Positions 54,361 through 64,000 of a stretch of DNA of 64,000 bases are shown one piece after another. Made by a program: the position numbers and the translations under genes. Location: positions 822,423 to 886,422 of the forward strand of contig BFEA01000533.1 in NCBI GenBank assembly GCA_003427395.1, written 5' to 3'. The notes beneath the pieces were generated by a model that searched no databases, was not told where the DNA came from, and worked only from the letters and a program-made list of their open reading frames with translations. Every line of letters starts with the position of its first letter. The stretch's first letter is position 1. Source of the DNA: Chara braunii. Taxonomy: Eukaryota > Streptophyta > Charophyceae > Charales > Characeae.

Positions 54361-54885
54361 CCCGAAGGGGTGGAGGATGCAGGGCCCATAGACGCGTTCC
54401 TCGAATACGAAGGAGGAACTCTTGCGGTGGATAACGAAATGATGAGCGGGGGATGCACATCGGGAGAACTATTGATCCAGACTTTGGAAAAGGGGGCACC
54501 TGCCGTAGTAGCAGAACTTAGAGAAGGACCAGTTACCACTCGAGGACGCAGAGAAGAAAATGACTCATGGGGAGCGATAGTAGGACCGAAAGAGGAACTA
54601 ATGGCAATGGCGGTCGAGGGAGGCCGGGAAGCAGTGATGAGCTTAGTGGAATCTTGGGAAAGGAAAGAGTTGCAATGGATGGCAAACCAGATGCAGGAAG
54701 GAAAGGATGGGGGCCATGAAGGGGAGGAGTTTTTCTATGTCCAATCATACGAAGGGCTCTTTCGGTAGATCGGGCTGTTGTTGGTAGGAAACAAACAACC
54801 TACGGAAGTCGGTATAAAAGCTAGAGAAGAAGTTGAAAGGTACGTCCTAAGGGGCAGGCATTTGTTCTGAAGGGAGGAAGGTGCT
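54361..54885 (+). pseudogene. linker between RNase H and integrase
   Basis: Same frame, open to 54768: acidic, no known domain (GPIDAFLEYEGGTLAVDN at the start, EGEEFFYVQSYEGLFR at the end). Stops near 54766 and 54868 precede the integrase. Confidence 0.5.
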
Positions 54886-56063
54886 ATGACCAGAAGGGTT
54901 GTGTGCGGAAGACCTAGGCAAGTAGACGTTATCCAGGCAATGCACGATGGCTTAGCTGGAGGTAATCGGTCATCCAAAGGAACGCTTGCAAAGATGACGC
55001 CACTCTATTATTGGCCAGGCATGACGGGCATGGTCGCCATATACTGCCAGACTTGCCTAATTTGCCAAGAACAAAGCTCGGTGCGGGTCTTCGAGCCGCT
55101 TAGACTAACGCGGGTGCTAGGGCTGGGGCACCTGGTCCACCTTTACCTTGCGGTCATGCCTGTATCAACGGATGGGTACACGTATATCCTGGATGCGCGA
55201 GACAACCTGAGTGGGTTCGTGGAGGCAGTCGCCCTCAAGAAGACGAAGATGAAGATGGAGTGTGGCGGACTGGATAAAAGACTTCTACTTAAGGCATCCG
55301 TTCGTCAGGGGGTTTGTAGCAGACAATGGAACGGAGTTTGTGAACCAAGAAGTATTGGGGATGCTTATGAAACTCTGCGTACCGATCAAACTCATCGAGC
55401 CGTATCACCCTGAGGCTAATGCACCCGTGGAAAGGGGGCACCGAACTTTGAAGAACACAATTGCAAAGCTCGCAGTGGACCATCTGGGGAACTGACCTAG
55501 GTATCTTAAGCAGGCTGTCTTTGCAGAGAATATGACCCCCAAAAGGACAACAGGATGTATCCCGGCAGAGCTTTGGTATGGAAGAGAAATCGACCTTCCT
55601 GTGGAAACCTTGGTACCTACATGGAATAGGTTAGATGATGATCCGCAAATGACCACTGAAAAGTTAATCGAGGCAAGATGTCAACAAATCCTTAAGAATG
55701 AGGAGGTCATGGAAGACATCGCCAACCGGGTACTGGACAGCAGAATGAGGGACAAAGCAAGGTGGGACCAGGTTAAGAATGTCAGAAAGGAGCCACTTCA
55801 AGTGGGGCAGACGGTATTGCTAAGGAACTCGGCACTATAAAGTACTTGGTCGGGACAACTGGGAAGGAGGTTCAAAGGCCCCTACCGGGTCGCCAAGCAG
55901 GTGGGACTGAACACCGTCGAACTGGAAGATTTGGATGAAACTGGATTGAAAGGGCCCTTCCCGGGGCAACGATTGGTCAAGTTTATAAGTCGGGACCCAG
56001 TGGAACAATGGTTTCAGGAGGCCGAAGATAAGAAAACTGAGGAGCCACAAGCTAAAGACTGAC
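54886..56063 (+). pseudogene. int: Gypsy integrase, frameshifted
   Basis: The N-terminal zinc region reads MHDGLAGGNRSSKGTLAKM..YYWPGM..YCQTCLICQ (the second His is Asn). The core has MPVSTDGYTYILDARDNLSGF, VADNGTEFVN with the second catalytic Asp, and PEANAPVERGHRTLKNTI with the catalytic Glu. The first catalytic Asp is expected in the VHLDL-type segment but reads VHLYL (TAC at 55144-55146). A frameshift lies near 55240-55262 in a GAAGAAGATGAAG tract. TGA at 55493-55495 replaces a Trp codon, and TAA at 55838-55840 interrupts RNSAL..STWSGQLGRRFKGPYRV, the SH3-like end. The family inserts element DNA into the genome. Confidence 0.85.
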
Positions 56064-56306
56064 CACAGCCTTGCCCACACTATGGTTTGTCTCTCGCCAT
56101 GTGTTTGCAATATCTGGCTTGTGTGACAACGGGAAGGGATGTCGGGGGCATTGTAACATAGTTTTTTACGGGAAAAAAAAAGTGGGGTCATCACAAACGA
56201 CGTATTCGCATGTATAACAGGGGCATGCTGCGAAGGATGGTGGGAGCATTCTGGGAAAAGGGGGGGGGACTACCTACCAGACTGGGGAATGGGTGCATGA
56301 GGGGCT
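56064..56306. other. spacer after integrase
   Basis: No supported gene. TTTTGTTATACAG/GA at 56320-56335 is a fair splice-acceptor candidate leading into the next ORF. Confidence 0.4.
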
Positions 56307-56351
56307 TTGCGGGTGTTGTTTTGTTATACAGGATCTAAAAGAAAAGAGAAG

Positions 56352-57068
56352 ATGAAGTTCGGTGACGAAAATGACAGCGGGGCAATCAACAGGCCTACCG
56401 GAGGTGAGGAAGCAGGACCATGCCAAAGGAGGAGAGCGGCAAAGAGAAAGTTGTATATAGGACTTATGGGTGGCCCAGTGGTAGGCAGGGGAGGAAGGAA
56501 ATGCTTGTGTAGGAAACCCTCACCCCTCCGCGAGGGAGAAGGTATAGAAATCTCGTCTGACAGTGAGGGAGGGAAGGAAAAGGCAGAAGTGGAAGAGGGA
56601 GGCAATGCAGAGATGGGAAATAAGGTTCAGGCCTCTGACGAGGAAGGAGTCAACAGGGGCAAGCGATGTGAGACTTGGCATGGGGAAAGCGAGGGGGGAC
56701 AAGACATGCGCGACGAATATGAGGAGGGTAAGGAAAGAAGGGAGAGTCAGCTTGAAGGACGAAGCGGCCACGACAGTTGCGAGGGGTATAGGACGGGGAC
56801 AGAGATTCCTTTTACCTACGATCCAAAAAACCTTGCAGGTGGGTATAGCCCCATACAGACAGAAAACAAGAGGGACGAGGAGGAGGATGTGCGAGAAGTC
56901 ATAGAAATCAGCAGCGGGGATGAGAGGGATGAGATCTCGAGGCCTAGGGAAGAGGGGCGGCCTCCGATGCACCGGCCGGACGACGGGGCTTTCAAATGGG
57001 GAGACGAGTTTGGGCCGACGCCCAGTCATTGGTTTCAGCAATGGAGCAATGTGATCAGATACGAATGA
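56352..57068 (+). CDS. acidic accessory ORF with two SUMO-interaction-like motifs
   Basis: The frame is open from 56307; the first ATG is 56352 (MKFGDENDSG), giving about 238 residues. After TGA at 57066-57068 the same frame continues to about 57265 with TRELARAGVEATPLDFFNEA. The protein is highly charged, rich in Glu, Gly, Arg and Lys, and likely disordered. IEISSDSE (codons near 56544-56568) and VIEISSGDE (56898-56924) each match the hydrophobic-core-plus-acidic/Ser pattern of SUMO-interaction motifs. A CLCRKPSPL stretch and an RRRAAKRK basic patch (possible nuclear signal) lie before them. Position after integrase is where plant Gypsy elements often carry extra genes. No enzyme domain is seen. 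Confidence 0.55.
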   Translation: MKFGDENDSGAINRPTGGEEAGPCQRRRAAKRKLYIGLMGGPVVGRGGRKCLCRKPSPLREGEGIEISSDSEGGKEKAEVEEGGNAEMGNKVQASDEEGVNRGKRCETWHGESEGGQDMRDEYEEGKERRESQLEGRSGHDSCEGYRTGTEIPFTYDPKNLAGGYSPIQTENKRDEEEDVREVIEISSGDERDEISRPREEGRPPMHRPDDGAFKWGDEFGPTPSHWFQQWSNVIRYE

Positions 57069-57269
57069 ATTATCAAGACTCGGGAACTCGCAAGGGCAGG
57101 GGTTGAAGCCACACCACTGGATTTTTTCAACGAGGCAGAGTTACGAAAAATTGTAGGGATGAAAAGAGAAATCGAGACCTACGGCCTGAGGGTTAGAAAG
57201 CCTGTCGAGGAACGGGGTGGACAAGAGACTGGGCAAGACGAGGCGCAAGGCAGCAATAGGAACTAGGTG

Positions 57270-57994
57270 TTGACTTAGCGTTGAAAAGGATTGATGTTTT
57301 TTTGTCTGCGGAAACATAAAAATGACGAGAACATGTACAATATGGGCAAGCTTGCTAAGGATGAAGTAAGAAGAGGGTCAGCTAAGGTTGTGTCACGATA
57401 AGATAGAAGATAGTTTTTGAGGCTACTCTTTGGATGAGCTATCTTGGGTACATAAGACAAAGACATGGGATTTGGGATGAGACCAATTGGGAGAGGGTGC
57501 ATTGTGAATTCTGGATGGAATAAGGATTATGCTTTTGAGAGGGGAAAACCTTGAGTACGGATTGACGAAACGAACCATGACATTGAATGATTGGTCGAGT
57601 ACAAGAGAGGTTAGAGAACCTATGGGTTAAGGAGCATAAACAACATTCCTTCCCTAGGAGCCTAATCCAATTGAGTCATGAATGAGACTTAGAATAGCCG
57701 AAACCTGAGTAATCAGGAAGAGTGAAAATGGAAGGGGCGCCTTTGTCTTTTGTTATAGATGAACGGCCGAGTGGGCTAATACTGCTTGGGGTCGCGAGCC
57801 CCAACTCGAGTACTAGACGCTAAGTTGGATGTCGCATGGATGGTAAATTACTGTGAGAAATGAAATAGATAGTACATTACTGTGAGAGAAGGAAGAAAGA
57901 GAAGAACACGCAAAAGATGAGATGACCACCTTCTAACCTCCAAGAAAGAAATGGGATCCGTGACCTCGAGGCCCACCCCCTCGGGCACTAACAT
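57270..57994. other. stretch without a supported gene
   Basis: Within the element, 3' of the accessory ORF; no product or clear repeat recognised. Confidence 0.5.
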
Positions 57995-58240
57995 TGAGAA
58001 TGGAAAGGAATGACCCTAACCAGGCTGTTCGACTTGAGAATGAAAAGGAATGGCCCTAACCAGGCTGTTCGACTTGAGAATGGAAAGGAACGGCCCTAAC
58101 CAGACTGTTTGACTTAAGAATGGAAAGGAATGACACTAACTAGGCTGTTCGACTTGAAAATGGAAAGGAATGACCCTAACCAGGCTGTTCGACTTGATAA
58201 TGGAAAAGAACGACCCTAACCAGGTTGTTCGGGAATGGCC
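57995..58240 (+). repeat. minisatellite, unit near 45-50 bp (6 copies)
   Basis: GAATGGAAAGGAATGACCCT followed by AACCAGGCTGTTCGACTTGA repeats about six times. Confidence 0.9.
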
Positions 58241-58329
58241 CCTGACAAGGGTCATTCCTTTTGAAATAGGCACTGGGGTCCCCTGCATATTTGATTGAGA
58301 AAGGTTGATTGAGAATGTGTTGGAATGAG

Positions 58330-58660
58330 CAATAAGAGATGGAAAAGGCCGATGGGTCGGTCATTGAAATAGCCAATGGGATGAATGAAAAAGATGAAAA
58401 AGGTCGGTGGGTCGGTCATTGAAATAGCCCATGGGATGAATGAAAGAGATCGAAAAGGCCGGTGGGTCGGTCATTGAAATAGCCAATGGGATGAATGGAA
58501 GAGATGAAAAATGCCGGTGGGTCGGTTATTGAAATAGCCAATGGGATGAATGGAAGAGATGGAAAAGGTCGATGGGTCGGTCATTGAAATAGCCAAAGGG
58601 ATGGACGAAAGAGATGGAAAAGGCCGGTGGGTCGGCCGCTGAAATAACCAAGGGGGCGGA
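58330..58660 (+). repeat. minisatellite, unit near 60 bp (6 copies)
   Basis: AAAAGGCCGGTGGGTCGGTC followed by ATTGAAATAGCCAATGGGATGAATG repeats about six times. Confidence 0.9.
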
Positions 58661-58699
58661 AAAAAGATGTGAATGAGAAGGACAGGATAAAGAAGGCGG

Positions 58700-59850
58700 A
58701 ACCTTAAAGCCGAGAAGGGCAGGGACCGTTGGGACGGTCAAAGAGATTGGGTGCTGAGGAATGAGAAAATTGAGGATTGAATGGGCGGAAGGGGCAGTCT
58801 TGAGAAATGGCTATTGAGAAAATGATCGCCAGACCGGCCATGTGGGTGGCCTTGTTGATGAGAGGCTGTCGGACCAGCCATGAGAATCAACCTTGGAAAT
58901 AGCATGGGATTGAGTGTTTGAAGATTGAATATTGCATTGCATAGCCACGGGACCCAAGGCAACTTGATGTAAGGTCGTCGGGCCGACTATGAAAATAGCA
59001 AGAGATTGAGCTTTCTTTTTTTTCTAGTCTCAGGTCTCAACATAAGGGGGATAGCAATGCCTGCATCGCGACCCCAAGACCTCTACCCATTAAGGGAAAA
59101 GTCTCAGCGCGACCTGCTCCTCATAAGAAGGAATAAGGGTTGAAGGACCGAAGCACCTCTCTCTTTGATTGATGCTGGTCGTCCGGAACCAACCCCGACA
59201 ACGAGCTCTAGTCCGGGAGTTCAAACTGCGCCTCATGTTGAAACCTAAACGTCAAGGGTGTGGTGTCAAACGGACGAGAGAACCATTCTTTTTCCTAAGT
59301 CTTATTTTTTTTTCCCAACCACACGTCATGCCGTAGAGGGGCGGCACGACCGTTTGGAATGGACGACGACCGCTTGCATTAAGTTGAGCAGCACTGTTCA
59401 GAGGGAGGAATCGGGCGTGGTATCGAGTGAAAGCCGCAACCACCACAGGGCGAGTGACAACGCCCTGCCAGATCATTACAACCGTTCCGGGACTAACCGC
59501 GAGGTCTTCGTAACTGCACTCGCAGACTAATAGAGAGTCCCAACTCTCTTGAAAGGAAGAGGCCGGATCCAAGAAAACACCGTTCGAGAGGGACGATTCG
59601 CGAGAAAGCTCTTACGGCAAGATGGGGTCCTGGGAGGCTTGGACTAGACCTACCTTCCACATGTGGGGTGGTACCTCAGTGATGATGCCCGTCTCGTAAG
59701 CAGCAAAAGGTCGGACTGAAGTAGGGGATGAGGTGAGTTATCAGCAGGGGGGGGACTGATCACCCTTCCTTTTTGGGGCTGATGGGCCGGCATCCGTCTA
59801 CTCAGTTGGTGGGCCAAGGTCTGCGTACCTCCGAGTGAGAACTAGTCGTG
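58700..59850. other. stretch without a supported gene
   Basis: Short unrecognised frames. The section 59830-59890 carries the polypurine-tract-like duplicate described separately. Confidence 0.45.
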
Positions 59851-59853
59851 CGA

Positions 59854-59890
59854 TGAGGACATCGCATTTTGAGTGGGGGGAAGGTGTGTC
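59854..59890 (+). repeat. internal duplicate of the polypurine-tract region
   Basis: CGATGAGGACATCGCATTTT followed by GAGTGGGGGGAAGGTGTGTC matches 61340-61377 (CGATGAGGACATCGCGAATG then AGTGGGGGAAATGTGTCGGG). Confidence 0.8.
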
Positions 59891-59929
59891 ATCTATCAAA
59901 GAAAAAACGTGCAAAAGAGAAGGATACCA

Positions 59930-60480
59930 TGAGCGTAAGGATGAACGAGTAATTGACTTTGCGCAGGCTTGAAAAAAGACCTGGCAAGATGTCAAGAAGA
60001 AAAGAATGAATGAGTAATTGACTTTGCACAGGCTTGAAAAAAGATCCGAGAAGATGTCAAGAAGAAAAAAATGGATGAGTAATTGACTTTGCGCAGGCTT
60101 GATAAAAAGGCCTGGCAAGATGCCAGAAGAAAAGAAAGGATGAGTAATTGACTTTGCGCAGGCTTGAGAAAAGGTCTGCCAATTGACGTTGCATGAGCTT
60201 GAGGAAAGGCCTGACAAGGTGTCCTGCTGAGGAAAAGATGTGTGAATGACTCCGCATGGGCTTGAGAAGAGACCTGGCAAGATGTCCAAGAGAGAAATGA
60301 ATGAGTATTTGACCTAGCATGGGTTTGAGAGAAGGCATGGTAGGATGTTCAGAAAAGAAAGATATGTGAAATTGGCTTTGCGTAGACCTAAGGAAAAGTC
60401 TGGCAAGACGCCCAGAAAAGAGATACAGGTATAATGGACTTTGCATGAGTATGAGAGAGACCTGGCAAGAGGCCAGAAGA
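59930..60480 (+). repeat. minisatellite, unit near 63 bp (about 8 copies)
   Basis: GAGTAATTGACTTTGCGCAGG followed by CTTGAAAAAAGACCTGGCAAGATG.CAAGAAG recurs, clear in the first four units and diverged after 60180. Confidence 0.85.
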
Positions 60481-60629
60481 AAGACATGAATAAGAGGGAC
60501 TGAGTAACGCGCATTTTAAAGCCTGGATACAAGAAAGGACGAATGAGGATGACGCACATAAGCTGGGCAAAATGACATGGGAAAAATACATGGAAATTGG
60601 CTAGGCATGAGGCTGAGGAAAGAATGACG

Positions 60630-61161
60630 GGAAAACATGGGTTGCACGGGCCGAAAAGTGGATTATTTTTTTTATGACCCTAAAGAGTAATGAATGAGGC
60701 GAAACCAAAATGGTTTCTGCTCGAGAATGTTTTCTCAATGAAATGGGAAGATAAATTTGATATTACGAAGCACTTAAGGGGAACTGTGTCGGGGCTCACT
60801 GATTCGAAGTGGGTATCACCACAGCAAAAGCGACAGTTGTACTGGACGAGCATCTCCCTTTCGGAGCAGATGCCTGACATTGAGTCACATCAGAAAAACT
60901 TGCCTACAATCTGTTATCAACAAAGCCAAGGCAGGGAATGAGAAAACCAATTGTGTTATGACAACAAATTGTCATCCTGGGAATAAAACCAGCATACCAG
61001 TAGTTAAGTGCATGAGGCGAGGAGAGCCACATTTGTGCCATGTTACTGAAGCTGAAAGAATTATGGGCTGCCCTGCTGGGTATACAGAGTTGACTGAAGA
61101 GGAAGTTTGCATCTCAATTGAGGAAAAGATAAAGAGGCAAAAAATGAGCAACCTGGTCTAA
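60630..61161 (+). pseudogene. DNMT3-like cytosine-5 DNA methyltransferase fragment
   Basis: Two overlapping frames hold the second half of a C5-methyltransferase domain. EAKPKWFLLENVFSM (60699-60743) contains the motif IV ENV that contacts the target cytosine. ITKHLRGT..DSKWVSPQQKRQLYW resembles DNMT3 ISRFLE..S.A.RARYFW (motif VIII). After a frameshift at about 60880-60940, VMTTNCHPGNKTSIPVV and HVTEAERIMGCPAGYTELTE match the region DNMT3 reads TRSNSI..PV and TEMERVFGFPVHYTDVS. A shifted LFFYD just upstream (near 60664) matches LFFEFYRLL. The order (IV, VIII, then the C-terminal region) fits DNMT3 and not rearranged DRM enzymes. Motif I and the PC catalytic motif are missing. It lies inside the giant element, about 210 bases before its 3' LTR. 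Confidence 0.8.
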
Positions 61162-61358
61162 GCTGTAGAACCTTTGACTCCCCCATACCCTCCTCCGCCC
61201 CAAGGGACGGAAGCTAAGGAAAACCTTGAGAAAGGAATGGGAAAAAAACAAAACAGACCCTGGCAAACTAACCACCCATAACATCTCATCCTCCTCTCCC
61301 GTCTATCCCTCTTAAATCCACTAACAAGAGGTTGGTGCCCGATGAGGACATCGCGAAT

Positions 61359-61370
61359 GAGTGGGGGAAA
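61359..61370 (+). other. polypurine tract of the giant element
   Basis: GAGTGGGGGAAA lies two bases before TGTCGGG, the LTR start defined by comparison with 35598. This is the expected site of plus-strand priming. Confidence 0.75.
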
Positions 61371-61372
61371 TG

Positions 61373-64000
61373 TGTCGGGACTGGTGGGTTCCGAATGACT
61401 TCCCATCACTCGAGAGATTGAATACGGACAATTTGTGCACAACAGAGAAATTTGGAGTGAGGAAGCAAGAGAGAGAAAAGACAAAGGATTAGGCCGCAGA
61501 AAGGAGTGATGCCCTGAGGAGAGAACCACAAGAGGAAAGAACTAGCGACGGCAAGCAAGCGAGCACAAGAACAGTGCAACATAGAACATAGCAGGAGGCC
61601 GGGAGGGTCATCGGAATGCAATAAGACTAAGGCCAAAGGGTCCTTTGAACTAGCAATTGCAGCACGATAGCAATAAGGGAATGAGGAAGCCAAGAGATGG
61701 GCGGCCCAGAGGCCGCGGGAAGTCAGGAAATGAGGGGCCAACATGAAGACCACCTACGAGAGCCTCGAGACCGAGGCCCACGACCAAAAGAGATCGGCAC
61801 GCACAAGGCGCAAGGAAAGACTAAGGAGAGGGGTCGCTACGGGGTGACAAGACTCCCAAGGGGCATGGGACACCTCGGGGAAAGGCACCCGGGGCCACGT
61901 GGGAGTAAGTAAAAATAATGGCGTCCGGGGCGAAAAGTGTCGGGGATTACCGACGGGACTAAGTGTCGGAGACCGCTGACGGGACTAAGTGTCGGGGACC
62001 AACGACGGGACTAAGTGTCGGGGACCACCGACGGGACTAAGTGCTGGGGACCACCAACGGGACAAATGGCGGGGACATGTGAAAGTCCCAAGAAGAAACG
62101 GCGGCACCGCATGAGGGAAAAATAATAAATGCAAGGTGCACCTTCAAGATCAACATCTTGACGGCCAAGAATATTAGCACCACTAGTGCAAGTACTAGAG
62201 GTGACAAACGGGAAGGCCAAAAAGAAAAGGAAAGTAAAGAAAACTGAAGTGGGAGGCATGGGAGAAACCCGGAAAAGTCTCGGATCAGCCTCCCTAAAAA
62301 AAATAGAGTCAAATAAGACCCCATGTGAAAAATAGCCCGCCGGGAGAAAATCAGAGTAGAAGGGACCATAGTGGAAGAAATGTAGGAGTAAAAGGAGGCT
62401 CCCATGGGCATGGGAAGTGCATTATTGCAGTCCGAGAAATAACGGACTGCATTATGGGCATAGGAAGGGCCAAAACTAAGAAGAAGAGGCTAGAAAAGGG
62501 CCTTAACGACCACTTGACGATTGACATGCTAAAAAAAAAAAAAAGAAAAAAAAAAAAATGGGGGAGAATAAGACAAAAAGAGTGAGAGGGAGTGAGTAAG
62601 TTGGCCGTCAGTAGGGACTGCCATAGGTAGGGACTGGCAGGTCCCTACTGTCCAAGAAAGGAGGAGAAAAGAAAAGAAAAGAAAAGAAAAGAAAAGAAAA
62701 GAAAAGAGAAAAAAGCCTTAACGGTAAAAAACGGTCACTTGGGGAGATTCATCTGTGACCAGATTCATTCTGGAATATGGCGGTTACAAAGGACTTTGAT
62801 TTTCTTTGATTTTTGCAGAGAAAATCAAAGAAAATCAAGGCCTCTTGCAACCGGAAAAAAACGGAATACATGCATGAGGAGAAATATATGTTTTAGGTGC
62901 ATCCGGAGCCGAAATCAAGGCCGGATGCACTTGGGAATTGGTCGTTTCTTTTTCTTTTGAGTAGGGGCTAGTTGTGGGGCATTGGGGCTAAGGAATTGAC
63001 CCCCATTGCAGTGCGAGTTGCAACGGACTGCATGGGGGAGAGAAAACACATGTTCTAGGTGCACCCGAAACCAATATTGAGCCCGGATGCACTATAAAAT
63101 TTAACGCTTCATTTTCTTTTAACATGGTGCAAGTTGTGGGGCTGTGGGTATAGAAAACAACCATGACTGCAGTCCAAGAAATTACGGACTGCATGGGGAT
63201 GCCAAGGTCAAAGAGGAATGGGCTACGGCAAGCCCGGAAGGCTAGAAAGAAGTAATCTCGGCAAGGGGGCAAGTAAAGACGGTAAACGCCAACCATGAGA
63301 TGAGATCTCACGCCCTAGAAAAATTGGCACACATGTAGAAATAATGGGACCACCAAGGGCAATGAGTCCCCAAGAAATAAAAATGGAACGTCATCCGGAA
63401 TGTTGTCGAGGATCAAATTAGTCCAAATAATAAAAAAATGGAAAACGGGACACGAGCCTGCAGGACCGTCGACGGGACAAAGAAATGGAGTTAGCATGTA
63501 GGAAAATGGCGGGGACTTGGGATGTTCCAAAGGAACCATGAGCAAACACAAGGAATAATTGTGCAAGCAAACGGCACCGTCAAGATTGAGGATCTAGATG
63601 GTGAAAAATATTAGCACCACTAGTGCAAGCACGAGTGGGAGCAAGTGGGAGAGCCGTGGGAGAGAGAACAGTGAAATAAAGATGTTGGGAAGGCTGCCCA
63701 GCAGTCCGGGATATCTCGGACTAACAAGGCATAAGAAAACACAGCCTTGAGGGGCTCAACATGAGAAAAAGGCTGCCCTTAGAAAATCGGAGCAAAAGGG
63801 GCTCAAAATTGGGCAAACGGGAGCAAAATGGAGACCCCTAGGAGCATGGGGGTGCCATTATTGGAATCCGAGATGTAACGGCCATGTAACAGCCATAAAC
63901 CGGGCCTTGAATCAGGCCCTAGGGCCTAGAAAGAGGGTTTACAGCAGTTTGACACTTGTCACAACAGAAATAAAAAAAAAAAAAAAAAAAAAAAAAGAGG
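61373..64000 (+). mobile_element. 3' LTR of the giant element (copy C, cut by window end)
   Basis: Collinear with 35598-38190. The 24-bp tandem (61935-62065), the 18-bp-arm hairpin (62796-62838) and the CAGTCCG..CGGACTG hairpins are all present. An (AAAAG)n run at 62654-62706 and the poly-A near 63972-63996 are longer than in copy B. Confidence 0.75.
62654..62706. repeat. (AAAAG)n microsatellite
   Basis: About ten AAAAG units; the 5' LTR has a shorter AAAAT/AAAAG version at 36894-36925. Confidence 0.9.

Larger units (their letters stand above)
35598..64000 (+). mobile_element. candidate giant Ty3/Gypsy LTR retrotransposon (more than 28 kb, cut by window end)
   Basis: Two direct copies of one sequence start TGTCGGGACTGG at 35598 and 61373. 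They enclose a plus-strand gag-protease-RT-RNase H-integrase order, which places them as LTRs. The second copy is preceded by a polypurine tract (GAGTGGGGGAAA, 61359-61370), as expected at a 3' LTR. The first 350 bases of the two LTRs differ by roughly 8% by hand count, fitting an old, decayed element. Between 5' LTR and gag are about 10 kb of leader and four extra ORFs. Between integrase and 3' LTR are about 5.3 kb with an accessory ORF, minisatellites and a methyltransferase fragment. Size and extra ORFs recall the Ogre/Tat elements of land plants, but homology is not implied. I could not find a convincing primer-binding site. The target duplication cannot be tested because the 3' end is outside. 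Confidence 0.7.

Overview
This is eukaryotic nuclear DNA from a large, repeat-choked genome. There is no operon, no ribosome-binding-site pattern and no intact host gene. It holds Ty3/Gypsy, LINE-L1 and tRNA-derived SINE-like remnants, a DUF7869-type transposase-like pseudogene, long microsatellites, three N gaps and a fragment of a DNMT3-type cytosine-5 DNA methyltransferase. The style of the Gypsy reverse transcriptase (YxDDNPIKG-type active site) and the repeat load make a streptophyte green alga such as Chara my best guess. That rests on recollection of related proteins, not on a search.

Layout, left half. 1-1155 is the end of an LTR-like repeat (copy A). About 1400-2708 is a broken L1 ORF2. 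2720-3600 and 10560-11193 are two opposed copies of one unknown repeat. 5.5-7.45 kb and 15.43-17.9 kb hold the same series of modules in opposite orientation: CGGCAG-motif repeats, an array of short hairpins and a conserved inner block. In the left hairpin array the arms change sequence from unit to unit but stay complementary. Between them lie tRNA-like SINE heads, a U6 snRNA-derived segment and another hairpin repeat family. 19.0-22.9 kb carries two minus-strand pseudogenes, an unknown family and a DUF7869-like gene with five in-frame stops. 23.6-35.6 kb is strewn with about 28 copies of a 22-bp near-palindrome with 7-bp arms, sitting partly inside tandem repeats (units of ~536 and ~310 bp) and foldbacks. 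A second copy of the unknown gene family is at 33-34 kb and a degenerate tRNA-Cys-like sequence at 27.9 kb.

Layout, right half. From 35598 to beyond the window end there is one candidate giant Ty3/Gypsy retrotransposon of more than 28 kb. It has a 5' LTR starting TGTCGGG at 35598, a long tandem-repeat leader, four tandem diverged paralogous ORFs of unknown function (45.6-49.05 kb), gag with a zinc knuckle, protease, reverse transcriptase, RNase H and integrase (49.4-56.06 kb). Next come an acidic accessory ORF with two SUMO-interaction-like motifs, three minisatellite blocks, a DNMT3-like methyltransferase fragment (60.63-61.16 kb), a polypurine tract and the matching 3' LTR from 61373. The gag-pol part is dead: it has many stops, frameshifts, YIND in place of YxDD, and probably a lost first integrase aspartate.

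How the parts fit: nearly everything is mobile-element material in decay. The most notable signals are the extra gene content of the giant element (paralogous pre-gag ORFs, SIM-like accessory protein, captured methyltransferase piece), the arm-covarying hairpin arrays, and the dispersed 22-bp near-palindrome. All calls are from reading alone. No alignment or database search was run, and identities are hand estimates.
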